A program made the position numbers and the translations under genes. Of a stretch of DNA of 7,521 nucleotides, positions 1 to 6,161 are shown one piece after another. How positions within the stretch are numbered: the stretch's first letter is position 1; every line of letters starts with the position of its first letter. The stretch comes from Planctomycetota bacterium (GTDB taxonomy: Bacteria; Planctomycetota; UBA1135; GCA-002686595): assembly GCA_029259675.1 (NCBI GenBank), contig JAJDES010000533.1:1-7521 (forward strand). Reading direction: 5' to 3'. Below the pieces are notes generated by a model, which did not search any database, was not told the origin of the DNA, and saw only the letters and a list, made by a program, of their open reading frames with translations.

Positions 1-978
1 CGAGTGCGAGCCCGGCTCAATGGCAATGCGATTGAGAAGCTCATGGGCGGCCATACCGGTTTGGAAGCGTGGGAAGAAAGCGAATTCGAGGGGTGCGAAC
101 AGTCGGGTGATCCCTTGGCTCAAGACTCCGTTTGCTGAAAAAACGAGATCGACCCGTTGCCTCAAGCGAAAATTGCCGAAGAGATCTTCTGGAAAGCGAA
201 TGGGGCGCCGTGCGAGTCAGTTCAAAGGATCGAAATCATTGAGAAAGAAGAAAGCCGGAAGCTCGAGTTCAAGCGCTGAATTGGACCTGCCCGGGTGCGA
301 CTTGGAATTAGGCAGCCATTCCAATCAACGCCATTCCAAGCGACGCCGATTCAGGTGACAGGTCAACGAATAGCCGGCCTCGCGGTTTTACGGATGGGCA
401 CTTCACGTCGTGAGAGCCGGCTAGCGCGCTCCTCCAAACTGAATGCGGCAAACTGAAATCGGCCAGTCCCCTTCCCGAACAAGCGATGCCCTCCCGAGCG
501 TGCAAACTCGGATCGGTACCACTTGAGTGCGTGAATTGGATTTCGCCGTCCTTGAGCAAAAGAAATGATTCAGTAGTGGCAACTGGCCGAGGTGCGAGCA
601 TCCGAACTCGCGCAAAACGCGACTGCGCATTTGCGCCTTGGAAATACGTCGTCGAGGTCAAAGTGCAGAGAGCAGAGGTCATGGATCATCGAGCGGCGAA
701 TGCAAAGCATCGAAGCCCCCGGTCGCCTGACCGGCGCACTGGAAAGCTCGCTCGGACGGTGGATTCCACCGCCTGAAAGCCGCCCAACGGCACATCGATA
801 CCAGCACTAGGAGCGCAGGCCCCCCAGTTCAGCTGCACAGCATGAATCATGCCACCTGCAAATCCAATACCCAACCCTCAAGCCCCCCACTGGGAGGCCT
901 GAAAGCTGTTTTTCCGGCTCCGGGCCCGCGTGGGACGCCGAAGCCGGTCTGGGTAAGCCAAGCGCGACCAAGGGCCGA
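1..978. other. No supported gene; rpoB absent
   Basis: This 978-nt stretch lies downstream of rplL, where rpoB normally begins. I find no reading frame on either strand that resembles the RpoB N-terminus or any family I know. Two frames cross the left edge. On the plus strand a frame open from base 1 stops at TGA 136-138 and gives 45 residues rich in Glu and Gly. On the minus strand an open frame runs off the left end and includes the stretch LFAPLEFAFFPRFQTGMAAH. They overlap, so at most one is real, and neither shows clear codon bias or a ribosome binding site. The rest holds short palindromes: a hairpin at 758-772 (6-bp arms, 3-nt loop), an 8-bp inverted repeat at 371-378 and 416-423, and a 10-bp direct repeat at 771-780 and 897-906. 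No RNase P, tmRNA or SRP RNA signature was seen. Confidence 0.6.
914..947 (-). terminator. Strong hairpin 31 nt after rplL, possible operon end
   Basis: On the minus strand the RNA folds into a 10-bp stem with one U-G wobble (arms 938-947 and 914-923) around a 14-nt loop, which can itself form a CCC/GGG mini-stem. It begins 31 nt after the rplL stop codon. Position and stability suit a 3' end or an mRNA-stabilising structure. It is followed by an A tract rather than a U tract, so it is not a canonical intrinsic terminator. A processing site or a Rho-dependent end are alternatives. Confidence 0.35.
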
Positions 979-1383
979 CTACTTGATTTCGACTTCGCCG
1001 CCGGCGCCTTCGACTTGCGTCTTGATGCCTTCGGCATCTTCCTTGGAAACGCCTTCTTTGATGGGGCCCGGGGCTCCGTCGACGAGGGCTTTGGCTTCCT
1101 TGAGGCCCAGACCGGTGATGGCACGGACCTCTTTGATGACCTGAATCTTCTTGTCACCGGCAGCCTTGAGAATCACGTCGAAGGACGTTTTCTCTTCGGC
1201 TGCACCACCGTCGCCACCCGCGGGTGCGGCTGCGACGGCAACGGGGGCAGCGGCGCTAACGCCCCACTTGCCTTCCAGGTGCTTGACCAGGTTCGAGGCC
1301 TGAAGAAGGGTCAGGCCGTCCAGTTGCTCCGCCAACTTTTCGAGTTCCGGCTCGAGCACGACAGCGTTCGCTTCATCCGACAT
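979..1383 (-). CDS. rplL: 50S ribosomal protein L7/L12
   Basis: L7/L12 forms the flexible stalk of the large ribosomal subunit. As dimers anchored on L10 it recruits translational GTPases such as EF-Tu and EF-G and stimulates their GTP hydrolysis. The 134-residue product shows the full family layout: an N-terminal dimerisation domain (about residues 8-42), an Ala/Gly-rich hinge (about 43-63), and a C-terminal factor-binding domain from KTSFDVILKAAGDKKI (65-80) through GLGLKEAKALVDGAP (91-105) to EVEIK at the end. It is somewhat longer than the E. coli protein (about 121), mainly in the N-terminal lead and hinge. The ATG is preceded by AGGAG at 9 nt, a clear ribosome binding site, and the stop is TAG. 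It follows rplJ after a structured 153-nt spacer. It is the last recognisable gene of the operon, because rpoB does not follow within 978 nt. Confidence 0.98.
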   Translation of the reverse strand: MSDEANAVVLEPELEKLAEQLDGLTLLQASNLVKHLEGKWGVSAAAPVAVAAAPAGGDGGAAEEKTSFDVILKAAGDKKIQVIKEVRAITGLGLKEAKALVDGAPGPIKEGVSKEDAEGIKTQVEGAGGEVEIK

Positions 1384-1536
1384 GGGATCGGTCTCCTAAA
1401 TTGAGTGCTACAGAGAGAGAGAAATGTGAGTGACCGGGGTCCTCTGCTTTGGTTGCAGAGGGTTATTCCGTGCAGTGCGAGTCAAAGATTGGACTCGCAC
1501 CGATTCTGATTGCGGTGCGTGTGTTGGTGCGTGGGC
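1384..1536 (-). promoter_or_regulatory. Structured rplJ-rplL spacer with two perfect hairpins
   Basis: The 153-nt transcribed spacer contains two perfect GC-rich hairpins read in the minus direction. The first has 9-bp arms (1475-1483 with 1492-1500) and an 8-nt loop. The second has 7-bp arms (1441-1447 with 1455-1461) and a 7-nt loop. Neither is followed by a U run, so ordinary termination is unlikely. Structures between rplJ and rplL could act as an RNA processing or stabilising site that helps make several L12 per L10; that function is inference. No good -35/-10 pair was seen. Confidence 0.5.
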
Positions 1537-1547
1537 TCAGCCCTCGC
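1534..1547 (-). repeat. 14-bp repeat at rplJ stop (copy 1)
   Basis: The minus-strand sequence GCGAGGGCTGAGCC covers the rplJ stop codon TGA. An identical copy covers the rplA stop at 2071-2084, where its GAGGG is the ribosome binding site of rplJ. Here no gene starts behind it. GGCTGAGCC in its middle is a short interrupted palindrome. Confidence 0.8.
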
Positions 1548-2070
1548 TGCCACCGTCCGCATCCGCGTGAGCTTGAATGACCCGGGCCAGGGCTCCGGGA
1601 GGCGCTGCGAGCACACCGACCAAGTTGCGAGCGGGTGCGCTCAGGCAACTCAGGAACATGGCGCGCAAGCTGTCCTTGTCGGGCAGGTCGGCCAGGGCCC
1701 GGGCGCTTTCGGCACCCAAGACGCGGCCCTCGAGGCGACCGGCTTTGACCTGAATGCGGCCCTCCTTGCGGGGAGCCGATTCGTGCACGACCTTCGCCGC
1801 GTGAATGGCGTGTTCGGGCTGGCCGAATACGACTGCCGTGTTGCCCGTGAGCACATCCGTCGGCAGGTCAATCCCGTTCTGCTCGAAAACGAGCTTGATC
1901 AGGGTGTTGCGGACCATGTGCAGACGAGCTCCACCTTCGGCCAGGGACGCGCGCAGATCTTCACTCTCGGAAACACTCAGGCCTCCGAGGGAAATGAGGA
2001 TCATGCTGTCGCTGTCCTTGACCGCGCGGTCGAGATCCTGCGAGAGCAATTTGTTTACCAGGTTAGGCAT
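1537..2070 (-). CDS. rplJ: 50S ribosomal protein L10
   Basis: L10 is the base of the ribosomal stalk. Its N-terminal domain binds 23S rRNA next to L11, and its C-terminal helix carries the L7/L12 dimers. In many bacteria the L10-L12 complex also represses its own mRNA. The 177-residue product carries typical family stretches: MVRNTLIKLVFEQNG (52-66), GNTAVVFG (76-83), LADLPDKDSLRAMFL (126-140) and NLVGVLAAPPGALARVIQA (149-167), followed by a short acidic, Gly-rich tail. It is slightly longer than E. coli L10 (165). The ATG is supported by GAGGG 7 nt upstream, which lies inside the end of rplA. The rplA stop codon is only 3 nt before this start, so the two are probably translationally coupled, and there is no separate leader of the usual L10 kind. 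The stop is TGA, inside a 14-nt sequence also found at the rplA/rplJ junction. Confidence 0.97.
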   Translation of the reverse strand: MPNLVNKLLSQDLDRAVKDSDSMILISLGGLSVSESEDLRASLAEGGARLHMVRNTLIKLVFEQNGIDLPTDVLTGNTAVVFGQPEHAIHAAKVVHESAPRKEGRIQVKAGRLEGRVLGAESARALADLPDKDSLRAMFLSCLSAPARNLVGVLAAPPGALARVIQAHADADGGSEG

Positions 2071-2084
2071 GGCTCAGCCCTCGC
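2071..2084 (-). repeat. 14-bp repeat at rplA stop / rplJ RBS (copy 2)
   Basis: This is identical to the copy at the rplJ stop. Here it supplies the last codons and TGA of rplA and the GAGGG ribosome binding site for rplJ, whose ATG begins 3 nt after the stop. The rplK stop region (2910-2917) shares the shorter core TGAGCC. Confidence 0.8.
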
Positions 2085-2760
2085 ATTGGATCAAGGCGCC
2101 CGGCCCCATTGTGGTGCTGACGGAGACCTTTCGCATGAAGTCTCCCTTCACCGCAGCGGGACGTAGTGAGGAAATGTGATTTAGGAAAGCGGTCAGGTTC
2201 TCCTGCAGATCTTCCGCAGAGAACGAGCGCTTGCCCAAGGGTGCGTGGACATTGCCACCGGCATCGGTGCGGAATTCGACCTTACCGGCCTTGAACTCCT
2301 GCACAGCCTTGGCGACGTCCGGCGTGACCGTGCCGGACTTGGGGCTGGGCATTTTGCCCTGGGGACCCAGGACTCGACCGAGCTTGCCGACGTGCTTCAT
2401 CATGTCGGGGCTGGCTATGACGATGTCGAAGTCCATCCAACCGCCCTGGATCTTCTCGGCCAACTCAGCGCTGCCGACCTCATCGGCTCCGGCAGCTGTG
2501 GCGGAATCGGCCTTTTCGCCCTCGGCGAACACGACAACGCGAACGCTTTTGCCCAAGCCCTTTGGAAGGGAGACGGCACCGCGCACGTGTTGATCCGTTT
2601 TGCGGGGGTCAATCCCCAAGCGGATCACCACGTCGACGGTCTCGTCGAACTTGGGAGCGGGTAACTCCTTGAGAAGTGCGAAAGCCTCGGTCGGCTCGTA
2701 TTCCCGATCGGGAACGATGCCTTCGGCGGCCTTTGTGTAGCGCTTACTGCGATTGCCCAT
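2074..2760 (-). CDS. rplA: 50S ribosomal protein L1
   Basis: L1 forms the mobile L1 stalk of the 50S subunit near the E site and helps release deacylated tRNA. It is also a translational repressor of the L11-L1 mRNA in several bacteria. The 228-residue product is close to the usual length (about 230) and begins in the family manner with a basic SKRYTKA segment. The hallmark GKLGRVLGPQGKMPSPKSGT lies at 125-144, with Gln, Lys and Ser where GPRGLMPNPKTGT is commoner. The C-terminal KGDFMRKVSVSTTMGPG (205-221) is also typical. The start ATG has no convincing Shine-Dalgarno sequence; it was chosen because the conserved N-terminus starts there. A 153-nt spacer separates it from rplK upstream, while rplJ follows after 3 nt. 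The E. coli layout is roughly the reverse, with rplK-rplA tight and rplA-rplJ long. Confidence 0.97.
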   Translation of the reverse strand: MGNRSKRYTKAAEGIVPDREYEPTEAFALLKELPAPKFDETVDVVIRLGIDPRKTDQHVRGAVSLPKGLGKSVRVVVFAEGEKADSATAAGADEVGSAELAEKIQGGWMDFDIVIASPDMMKHVGKLGRVLGPQGKMPSPKSGTVTPDVAKAVQEFKAGKVEFRTDAGGNVHAPLGKRSFSAEDLQENLTAFLNHISSLRPAAVKGDFMRKVSVSTTMGPGALIQCEG

Positions 2761-2913
2761 GACGATTTGATTTGCCGCTTTGCCGAGTCGCTAACCAAGC
2801 ACATCCCAGGGGGGACGTCTCGGTACGTGATCTGTAGGCGACTGGTCTTTGACTGTGGCTTGTTCTAGATGCCTGCTTGGGTGATCTTGATTGGACGTGC
2901 TGACCGCGAGGGC
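2761..2913 (-). promoter_or_regulatory. rplK-rplA spacer with two competing helices
   Basis: The 153-nt spacer could hold a regulatory element for rplA and the coupled rplJ. In the minus-strand RNA, AGTCGC (2838-2843 on the plus strand) can pair with GCGACT (2786-2791). CCGAG (2819-2823) can pair with CTCGG (2783-2787). The 3' partners overlap, so the two helices exclude each other, as in a switch. The helices are only 5-6 bp, so chance is possible. No clear promoter and no classical L1 or L10 leader motif was recognised. Confidence 0.25.
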
Positions 2914-3339
2914 TCAGTCAGTTACTGAGATTCCCGCCGAGCGCGCCGTGCCTTCGATGATCCGACAGGCCTGGTCGAGACTGCGGGCATTGAGGTCTTT
3001 CATCTTGAGCTCGGCGATTTCTTCAACCTGAGCGCGCGAAACGCTGCCCGCGATTTCAGTTCCGACCAAACCGGCTCCCTTGTCAATACCGGCAGCCTTC
3101 TTGAGCAAGACTGCGGCCGGCGGAGACTTGAGGATGAAATCGAAACTGCGGTCCTTATAGACGGAGATCTCGACCGGGATGATCAGCCCCATTTGCTCGC
3201 GGGTGCGATCATTGAAGTCCTTGACGAACTGGGCAATGTTCACCCCGTGCGCACCCAAGGCCGGACCCACCGGGGGCGCCGGCGTTGCCTGCCCCGCGGG
3301 ACACTGCAACTTGATAACGGCTGTTACTTCCTTGGCCAT
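2914..3339 (-). CDS. rplK: 50S ribosomal protein L11
   Basis: L11 binds the GTPase-associated region of 23S rRNA together with L10 and helps elongation and release factors and the stringent-response enzyme RelA to act on the ribosome. The 141-residue product matches the family's usual length (about 142). The proline-rich N-terminal switch PAGQATPAPPVGPALGAHGV lies at 14-33, followed by NIAQFVKDFNDRT (34-46), a central SFDFILKSPPAAVLLKKAAG (65-84), and a C-terminal RNA-binding domain ending in CRIIEGTARSAGI (125-137). The frame stays open upstream to 3429, but those 30 codons are low-quality and the family starts at MAKEV, so I place the start at 3339. The binding site there is weak (GAGAG about 8 nt before ATG). 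Stop is TGA. It follows nusG by 244 nt and precedes rplA by 153 nt. Confidence 0.97.
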   Translation of the reverse strand: MAKEVTAVIKLQCPAGQATPAPPVGPALGAHGVNIAQFVKDFNDRTREQMGLIIPVEISVYKDRSFDFILKSPPAAVLLKKAAGIDKGAGLVGTEIAGSVSRAQVEEIAELKMKDLNARSLDQACRIIEGTARSAGISVTD

Positions 3340-3583
3340 GATGATTTCTCTCTGCGCGGTTCGAGGCCGCGTTGCGTCTTTCCTAGTCGAGCCCCTCGGC
3401 CCTGATGTTTTGGTCTTGCCCGCCCGCATCCAAAGTCCAAGGGACGATGGGCTCGCGTCGGGATGAAATGGTTTGCTGCTTGTTGCTTTGGGCTCGAATG
3501 CTGTGTGACCCCGCTCGCGTGCGTAGCCCTTGCCTGCGCCGGCGAGGACACCGGCGAGAAAAAAAGCCGGAGACGCGAAGGGT
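3340..3583 (-). promoter_or_regulatory. nusG-rplK spacer with T-tract in a hairpin loop
   Basis: This 244-nt spacer is the expected place for an rplK leader carrying an L1 operator or a promoter. Just after the nusG stop, the minus strand has CCGGC, a loop of 10 nt containing seven T, then GCCGG (3551-3570). The U run is in the loop rather than after a stem, so it is not a standard terminator. An 8-bp direct repeat (CCGGCGAG) occurs at 3539-3546 and 3551-3558 on the plus strand. I could not identify a defined L1-binding motif or promoter boxes. Confidence 0.3.
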
Positions 3584-4138
3584 TTAGACCGCTTCGACCT
3601 CCCAGTACTCCAACTCCACAGGGGTCGGTCGTCCGAAAATAGTCACGATGACTCGCACCGTGCCGCGCTCGGGCGTGACTTCTTCGATGGCTCCATCGAA
3701 TCCGTCGAAGGCGCCCGATTTGATTCGCACCATGTCGCCCTTGGCCATATTGATGCTGACCTGGGGCCGCTGCTCGCTGTCGGACATGCGCGCCAGGATG
3801 TTCGAAACTTCCGTTTCCGTCAGGGGCGTCGCCTCACCTCCGGAGCCGAGGAAGTCACCGAAGCCCGGCGTTTCCTTGAGCACGCCGCGAGCTTTGGCCA
3901 TGCGCTGGCTGTCCGGATCGGACAGATCCGCCTGAACCATGAGGTAGCCGGGATACAGCTTGCGGCTCACCACGCGGCGCTTGCCGTCCTTGAGGTCTGT
4001 CACACGCTCAAAGGGAACCAGGATTTGAGGCACGACATCCTGCAGGCCGGCGACGTTAATGCGCGTCTCCAGTTGCCTGCGAATGCTGTCCTCGCGGCCC
4101 GATTGGCAGCGGACGAAATACCACTTGAGAGCCATCAT
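3584..4138 (-). CDS. nusG: Transcription termination/antitermination factor NusG
   Basis: NusG binds RNA polymerase through its N-terminal domain, reduces pausing, and through its C-terminal KOW domain contacts Rho or ribosomal protein S10, linking transcription to translation. The 184-residue product is of typical length. The NGN domain starts with LKWYFVRCQSGRED (4-17) and contains KLYPGYLMVQ (60-69). A linker at about 96-128 includes GSGGEATPLTETE. The KOW domain contains GDMVRIKSGAFDGFDGAIEE (134-153) and ends with IFGRPTPVELEYWEVE (167-182). The secE stop TAA abuts the codons GTG-ATG-ATG. GAGG at the end of secE sits 8 nt before the first ATG, so I chose that ATG (4138); the second ATG (4135) or the GTG (4141) would change only one codon. 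The arrangement indicates translational coupling with secE. Confidence 0.97.
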   Translation of the reverse strand: MMALKWYFVRCQSGREDSIRRQLETRINVAGLQDVVPQILVPFERVTDLKDGKRRVVSRKLYPGYLMVQADLSDPDSQRMAKARGVLKETPGFGDFLGSGGEATPLTETEVSNILARMSDSEQRPQVSINMAKGDMVRIKSGAFDGFDGAIEEVTPERGTVRVIVTIFGRPTPVELEYWEVEAV

Positions 4139-4141
4139 CAC

Positions 4142-4573
4142 TTATTCCTCAAGTAGGACGCGTCGGGCAATGGCGCCGAGTACGGCATCCGCTCCCGCCA
4201 AGTAGGCCATCAGGAAAACGACACAAACAATCACGACGATGGAAGAGTTGGTGATCTCCTCCAGGGTCGGCCAGGCGACCTTCTTCAGTTCGGATTCCGT
4301 ATCGATCAGGAGATCCGCAACCTTCGGCTTTTGCTGCCAAAGATGAATCGCCAACACACCGACGACCATGACGGCCAAGGCGATCAAAAAGGCGCCGTTC
4401 AACTGCACCGCGATGATCGGAATGACGATGCCTGCGATCGGCTCCGACATCGAGTCGAAACGGCCGACCAACTCGGTATGCAGAGTCGTAGCCCCAAACA
4501 GCACCAAGAGCACACAGGACCAAAAGGCCGCCATGCGGGCCATCCGTCCTTGATCCGGCTTGTATCCGGCCAT
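4142..4573 (-). CDS. secE: Preprotein translocase subunit SecE
   Basis: SecE is the clamp subunit of the SecYEG channel that exports and inserts proteins at the inner membrane. The conserved signature is at residues 87-107, with ID-TESELKKVAWPT: an amphipathic cytoplasmic helix ending in W-P, followed by the essential membrane helix (about 111-133). The product has 143 residues, longer than the 60-70 residue minimal SecE of many bacteria. Extra hydrophobic segments lie at about 17-31 and 58-79, giving a three-segment form like that of E. coli and of planctomycetes. The ATG is preceded by AAGG at 7 nt. The stop TAA directly abuts the nusG start region. Its position between tuf and nusG is the standard bacterial arrangement, which supports the call for this fast-evolving family. 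Confidence 0.95.
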   Translation of the reverse strand: MAGYKPDQGRMARMAAFWSCVLLVLFGATTLHTELVGRFDSMSEPIAGIVIPIIAVQLNGAFLIALAVMVVGVLAIHLWQQKPKVADLLIDTESELKKVAWPTLEEITNSSIVVIVCVVFLMAYLAGADAVLGAIARRVLLEE

Positions 4574-4952
4574 GGGTCTGCCTTTTCCCTAGGTTGGGGG
4601 GTGAGCGGGTTGGGGTGAACGTACTTCGGGGCACTCGCGAGTTTCCGGCGATCGCGCAGAATCCCTGTCGAGCTCGAACCTTGCGGCTCACCCGTTCGAA
4701 TTCCACACGCACCAGACCCGGGACGCTTCGAACAGCTCGTGATTGCCCGCAGGGACAAACGCAGCCAAGGAAGCGCGGGCCTAAAAACCCGTGAGTTGAA
4801 TTGGTTTGGAGGCCCGGGGCCTCCGCTGCAGCACTTCCCGTGGGATTTGTGCTGCAAAGTGGGCTGCGCGCTTGCCTTGCGGCTTCGCGCAGCCCGCTAT
4901 GAATGTCTCAATCGCTGCCGCGGCGGGAGTGACCCGCCGCACCGGCTGGCAA
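4574..4952 (-). other. tuf-secE spacer: hairpin array, no rpmG or tRNA-Trp
   Basis: In many bacteria this interval holds rpmG (L33) and tRNA-Trp. I translated it on the minus strand and found no Cys-X2-Cys L33 protein, and no cloverleaf with a CCA anticodon. It contains a series of perfect inverted repeats: 4920-4940 (8-bp arms, listed separately), 4861-4895 (10-bp arms, 15-nt loop), 4827-4856 (8-bp arms, 14-nt loop) and 4808-4824 (7-bp arms, 3-nt loop). A further GTTCGAA/TTCGAAC pair lies at 4694-4700 and 4727-4733. No convincing promoter was found for secE, although one would be expected if tuf transcription stops here. Confidence 0.6.
4920..4940 (-). terminator. Candidate tuf 3' hairpin
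   Basis: A perfect 8-bp all-G/C stem with a 5-nt loop begins 12 nt after the tuf stop codon. It is the first of four hairpins in the spacer. The location is right for the end of an abundant transcript. No U tract follows it, so it may work as a barrier to 3' exonucleases or with Rho rather than as an intrinsic terminator. Confidence 0.4.
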
Positions 4953-6161
4953 CTACTCGATGATCTTGGTCACCACGCCGGCACCGACGGTGCGACCACC
5001 TTCGCGGATAGCGAAGCGCAGTTGCTCGTCCATGGCGATCGGGGTGCCGAGCTCGACCGAGAGCTTGACGTTGTCACCGGGCATGCACATTTCGGCGCCA
5101 CCAAGCAGGTTGGCCGAACCGGTCACGTCCGTGGTGCGGAAGTAGAACTGCGGGCGGTAGCCGGAGAAGAACGGCGTGTGACGGCCACCCTCTTCCTTCG
5201 AGAGGACGTAAACCTCCGCCTCGAACTTCGTGTGGGGCTTGATGCTGCCGGGCTTGGCCAAAACCATGCCGCGGTTGAGCTTCTCTTTGTCGACGCCGCG
5301 CAGAAGGATGCCGACGTTGTCGCCAGCGCGACCTTCGTCGAGGATCTTCTGGAACATCTCGACACCGGTGCAGGTGGTCTTCTCGACTTGCTCCATCAGG
5401 CCGACGATCTCAAGCGTGTCGCCCATCTTGACGATGCCGGCTTCGATGCGACCGGTACCGACCGTGCCGCGACCTTTGATCGAGAACACGTCCTCGATCG
5501 GCATGATGAAGTCCTTGTCGATGGCACGCTCGGGCTGCGGGATGAAGCTGTCAACCGCATCCATCAACTCGTTGATGCAATTGAAAACCTCGGAGTCGAG
5601 GCCCTCACCGGCATCCAGAGCCTCGGCCACCTTGAGTGCCGAACCGCGAATGATCGGGGTGTCATCGCCGGGGAACTCGTACTTGTCGAGCAACTCGCGA
5701 ATTTCCATCTCGACCAGGTCGAGCAATTCGGGGTCGTCGACTTGGTCAACTTTGTTCATGAAGACCACGATCGCCGGCACGTTGACCTGACGCGCGAGCA
5801 GAATGTGCTCACGCGTTTGGGGCATCGGGCCGTCAGCGGCGGAAACCACGAGAATGGCTCCGTCCATTTGGGCCGCACCCGTGATCATGTTCTTGACGTA
5901 GTCAGCGTGACCGGGGCAATCGACGTGAGCGTAGTGACGCTTTTCACTCTCGTACTCAACGTGAGCCGTCGAGATCGTGATACCGCGCGCCTTTTCCTCC
6001 GGCGCCTTGTCAATCTCGTCGAAAGCTTTCGACTGAGCCAGGCCCCGATTGGCCTGATAGCGGCAGATCGCTGACGTGAGGGTGGTCTTGCCGTGGTCAA
6101 CGTGACCGATAGTGCCGACGTTGCAGTGCGGCTTCGTCCGTTCGAAGGTTTCCTTAGCCAT
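4953..6161 (-). CDS. tuf: Elongation factor Tu
   Basis: EF-Tu carries aminoacyl-tRNA to the ribosomal A site in a GTP-dependent manner and is cytoplasmic and highly abundant. The 402-residue product (E. coli 394) has all GTPase motifs: G1 GHVDHGKT at 19-26, G2 ARGITI with Thr62, G3 DCPGH at 81-85 with catalytic His85, G4 NKVD at 136-139, and G5 SAL at 174-176. Domains 2 and 3 follow, with GRGTVGTGRIEAG, CTGVEMF, GGRHTPFFSGYRPQFYFRTT and a C-terminal RFAIREGGRTVGAGVV. Nothing suggests loss of function. The start matches the universal MAKE-F-RTKPH N-terminus, though the ribosome binding site is weak (GCGGA about 11 nt upstream). Stop is TAG. It follows four tRNA genes as in the E. coli tufB operon. 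VVSAADGPMPQT and the CINELMDAVDSF stretch look planctomycete-like, which is a tentative opinion. Confidence 0.99.
   Translation of the reverse strand: MAKETFERTKPHCNVGTIGHVDHGKTTLTSAICRYQANRGLAQSKAFDEIDKAPEEKARGITISTAHVEYESEKRHYAHVDCPGHADYVKNMITGAAQMDGAILVVSAADGPMPQTREHILLARQVNVPAIVVFMNKVDQVDDPELLDLVEMEIRELLDKYEFPGDDTPIIRGSALKVAEALDAGEGLDSEVFNCINELMDAVDSFIPQPERAIDKDFIMPIEDVFSIKGRGTVGTGRIEAGIVKMGDTLEIVGLMEQVEKTTCTGVEMFQKILDEGRAGDNVGILLRGVDKEKLNRGMVLAKPGSIKPHTKFEAEVYVLSKEEGGRHTPFFSGYRPQFYFRTTDVTGSANLLGGAEMCMPGDNVKLSVELGTPIAMDEQLRFAIREGGRTVGAGVVTKIIE

Noticed and set aside
308..682. Open frame of 124 codons on the minus strand downstream of rplL
   Set aside because: No recognisable domain, no clear ribosome binding site, overlapping frames on the other strand, and codon use unlike the neighbouring ribosomal genes.
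686..874. 62-codon minus-strand frame starting at TTG downstream of rplL
   Set aside because: GAGGG lies close to the TTG but too near for a good site, the composition is odd and no family is recognised. A chance frame is more likely.
3340..3429. Upstream extension of rplK by 30 codons
   Set aside because: The L11 family starts at the MAKEV methionine (3339). The extension is basic, unconserved in character and runs through the likely leader.
4694..4733. Possible tRNA-Trp suggested by GTTCGAA motifs
   Set aside because: No acceptor stem, no anticodon arm with CCA, and no D arm could be built around these motifs on either strand.
4806..6074. Very long plus-strand frame (422 codons) opposite tuf
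   Set aside because: It is a shadow of the strongly biased tuf codons on the other strand. EF-Tu is unmistakable, and the antisense product is His/Asp/Val-rich low-complexity sequence.
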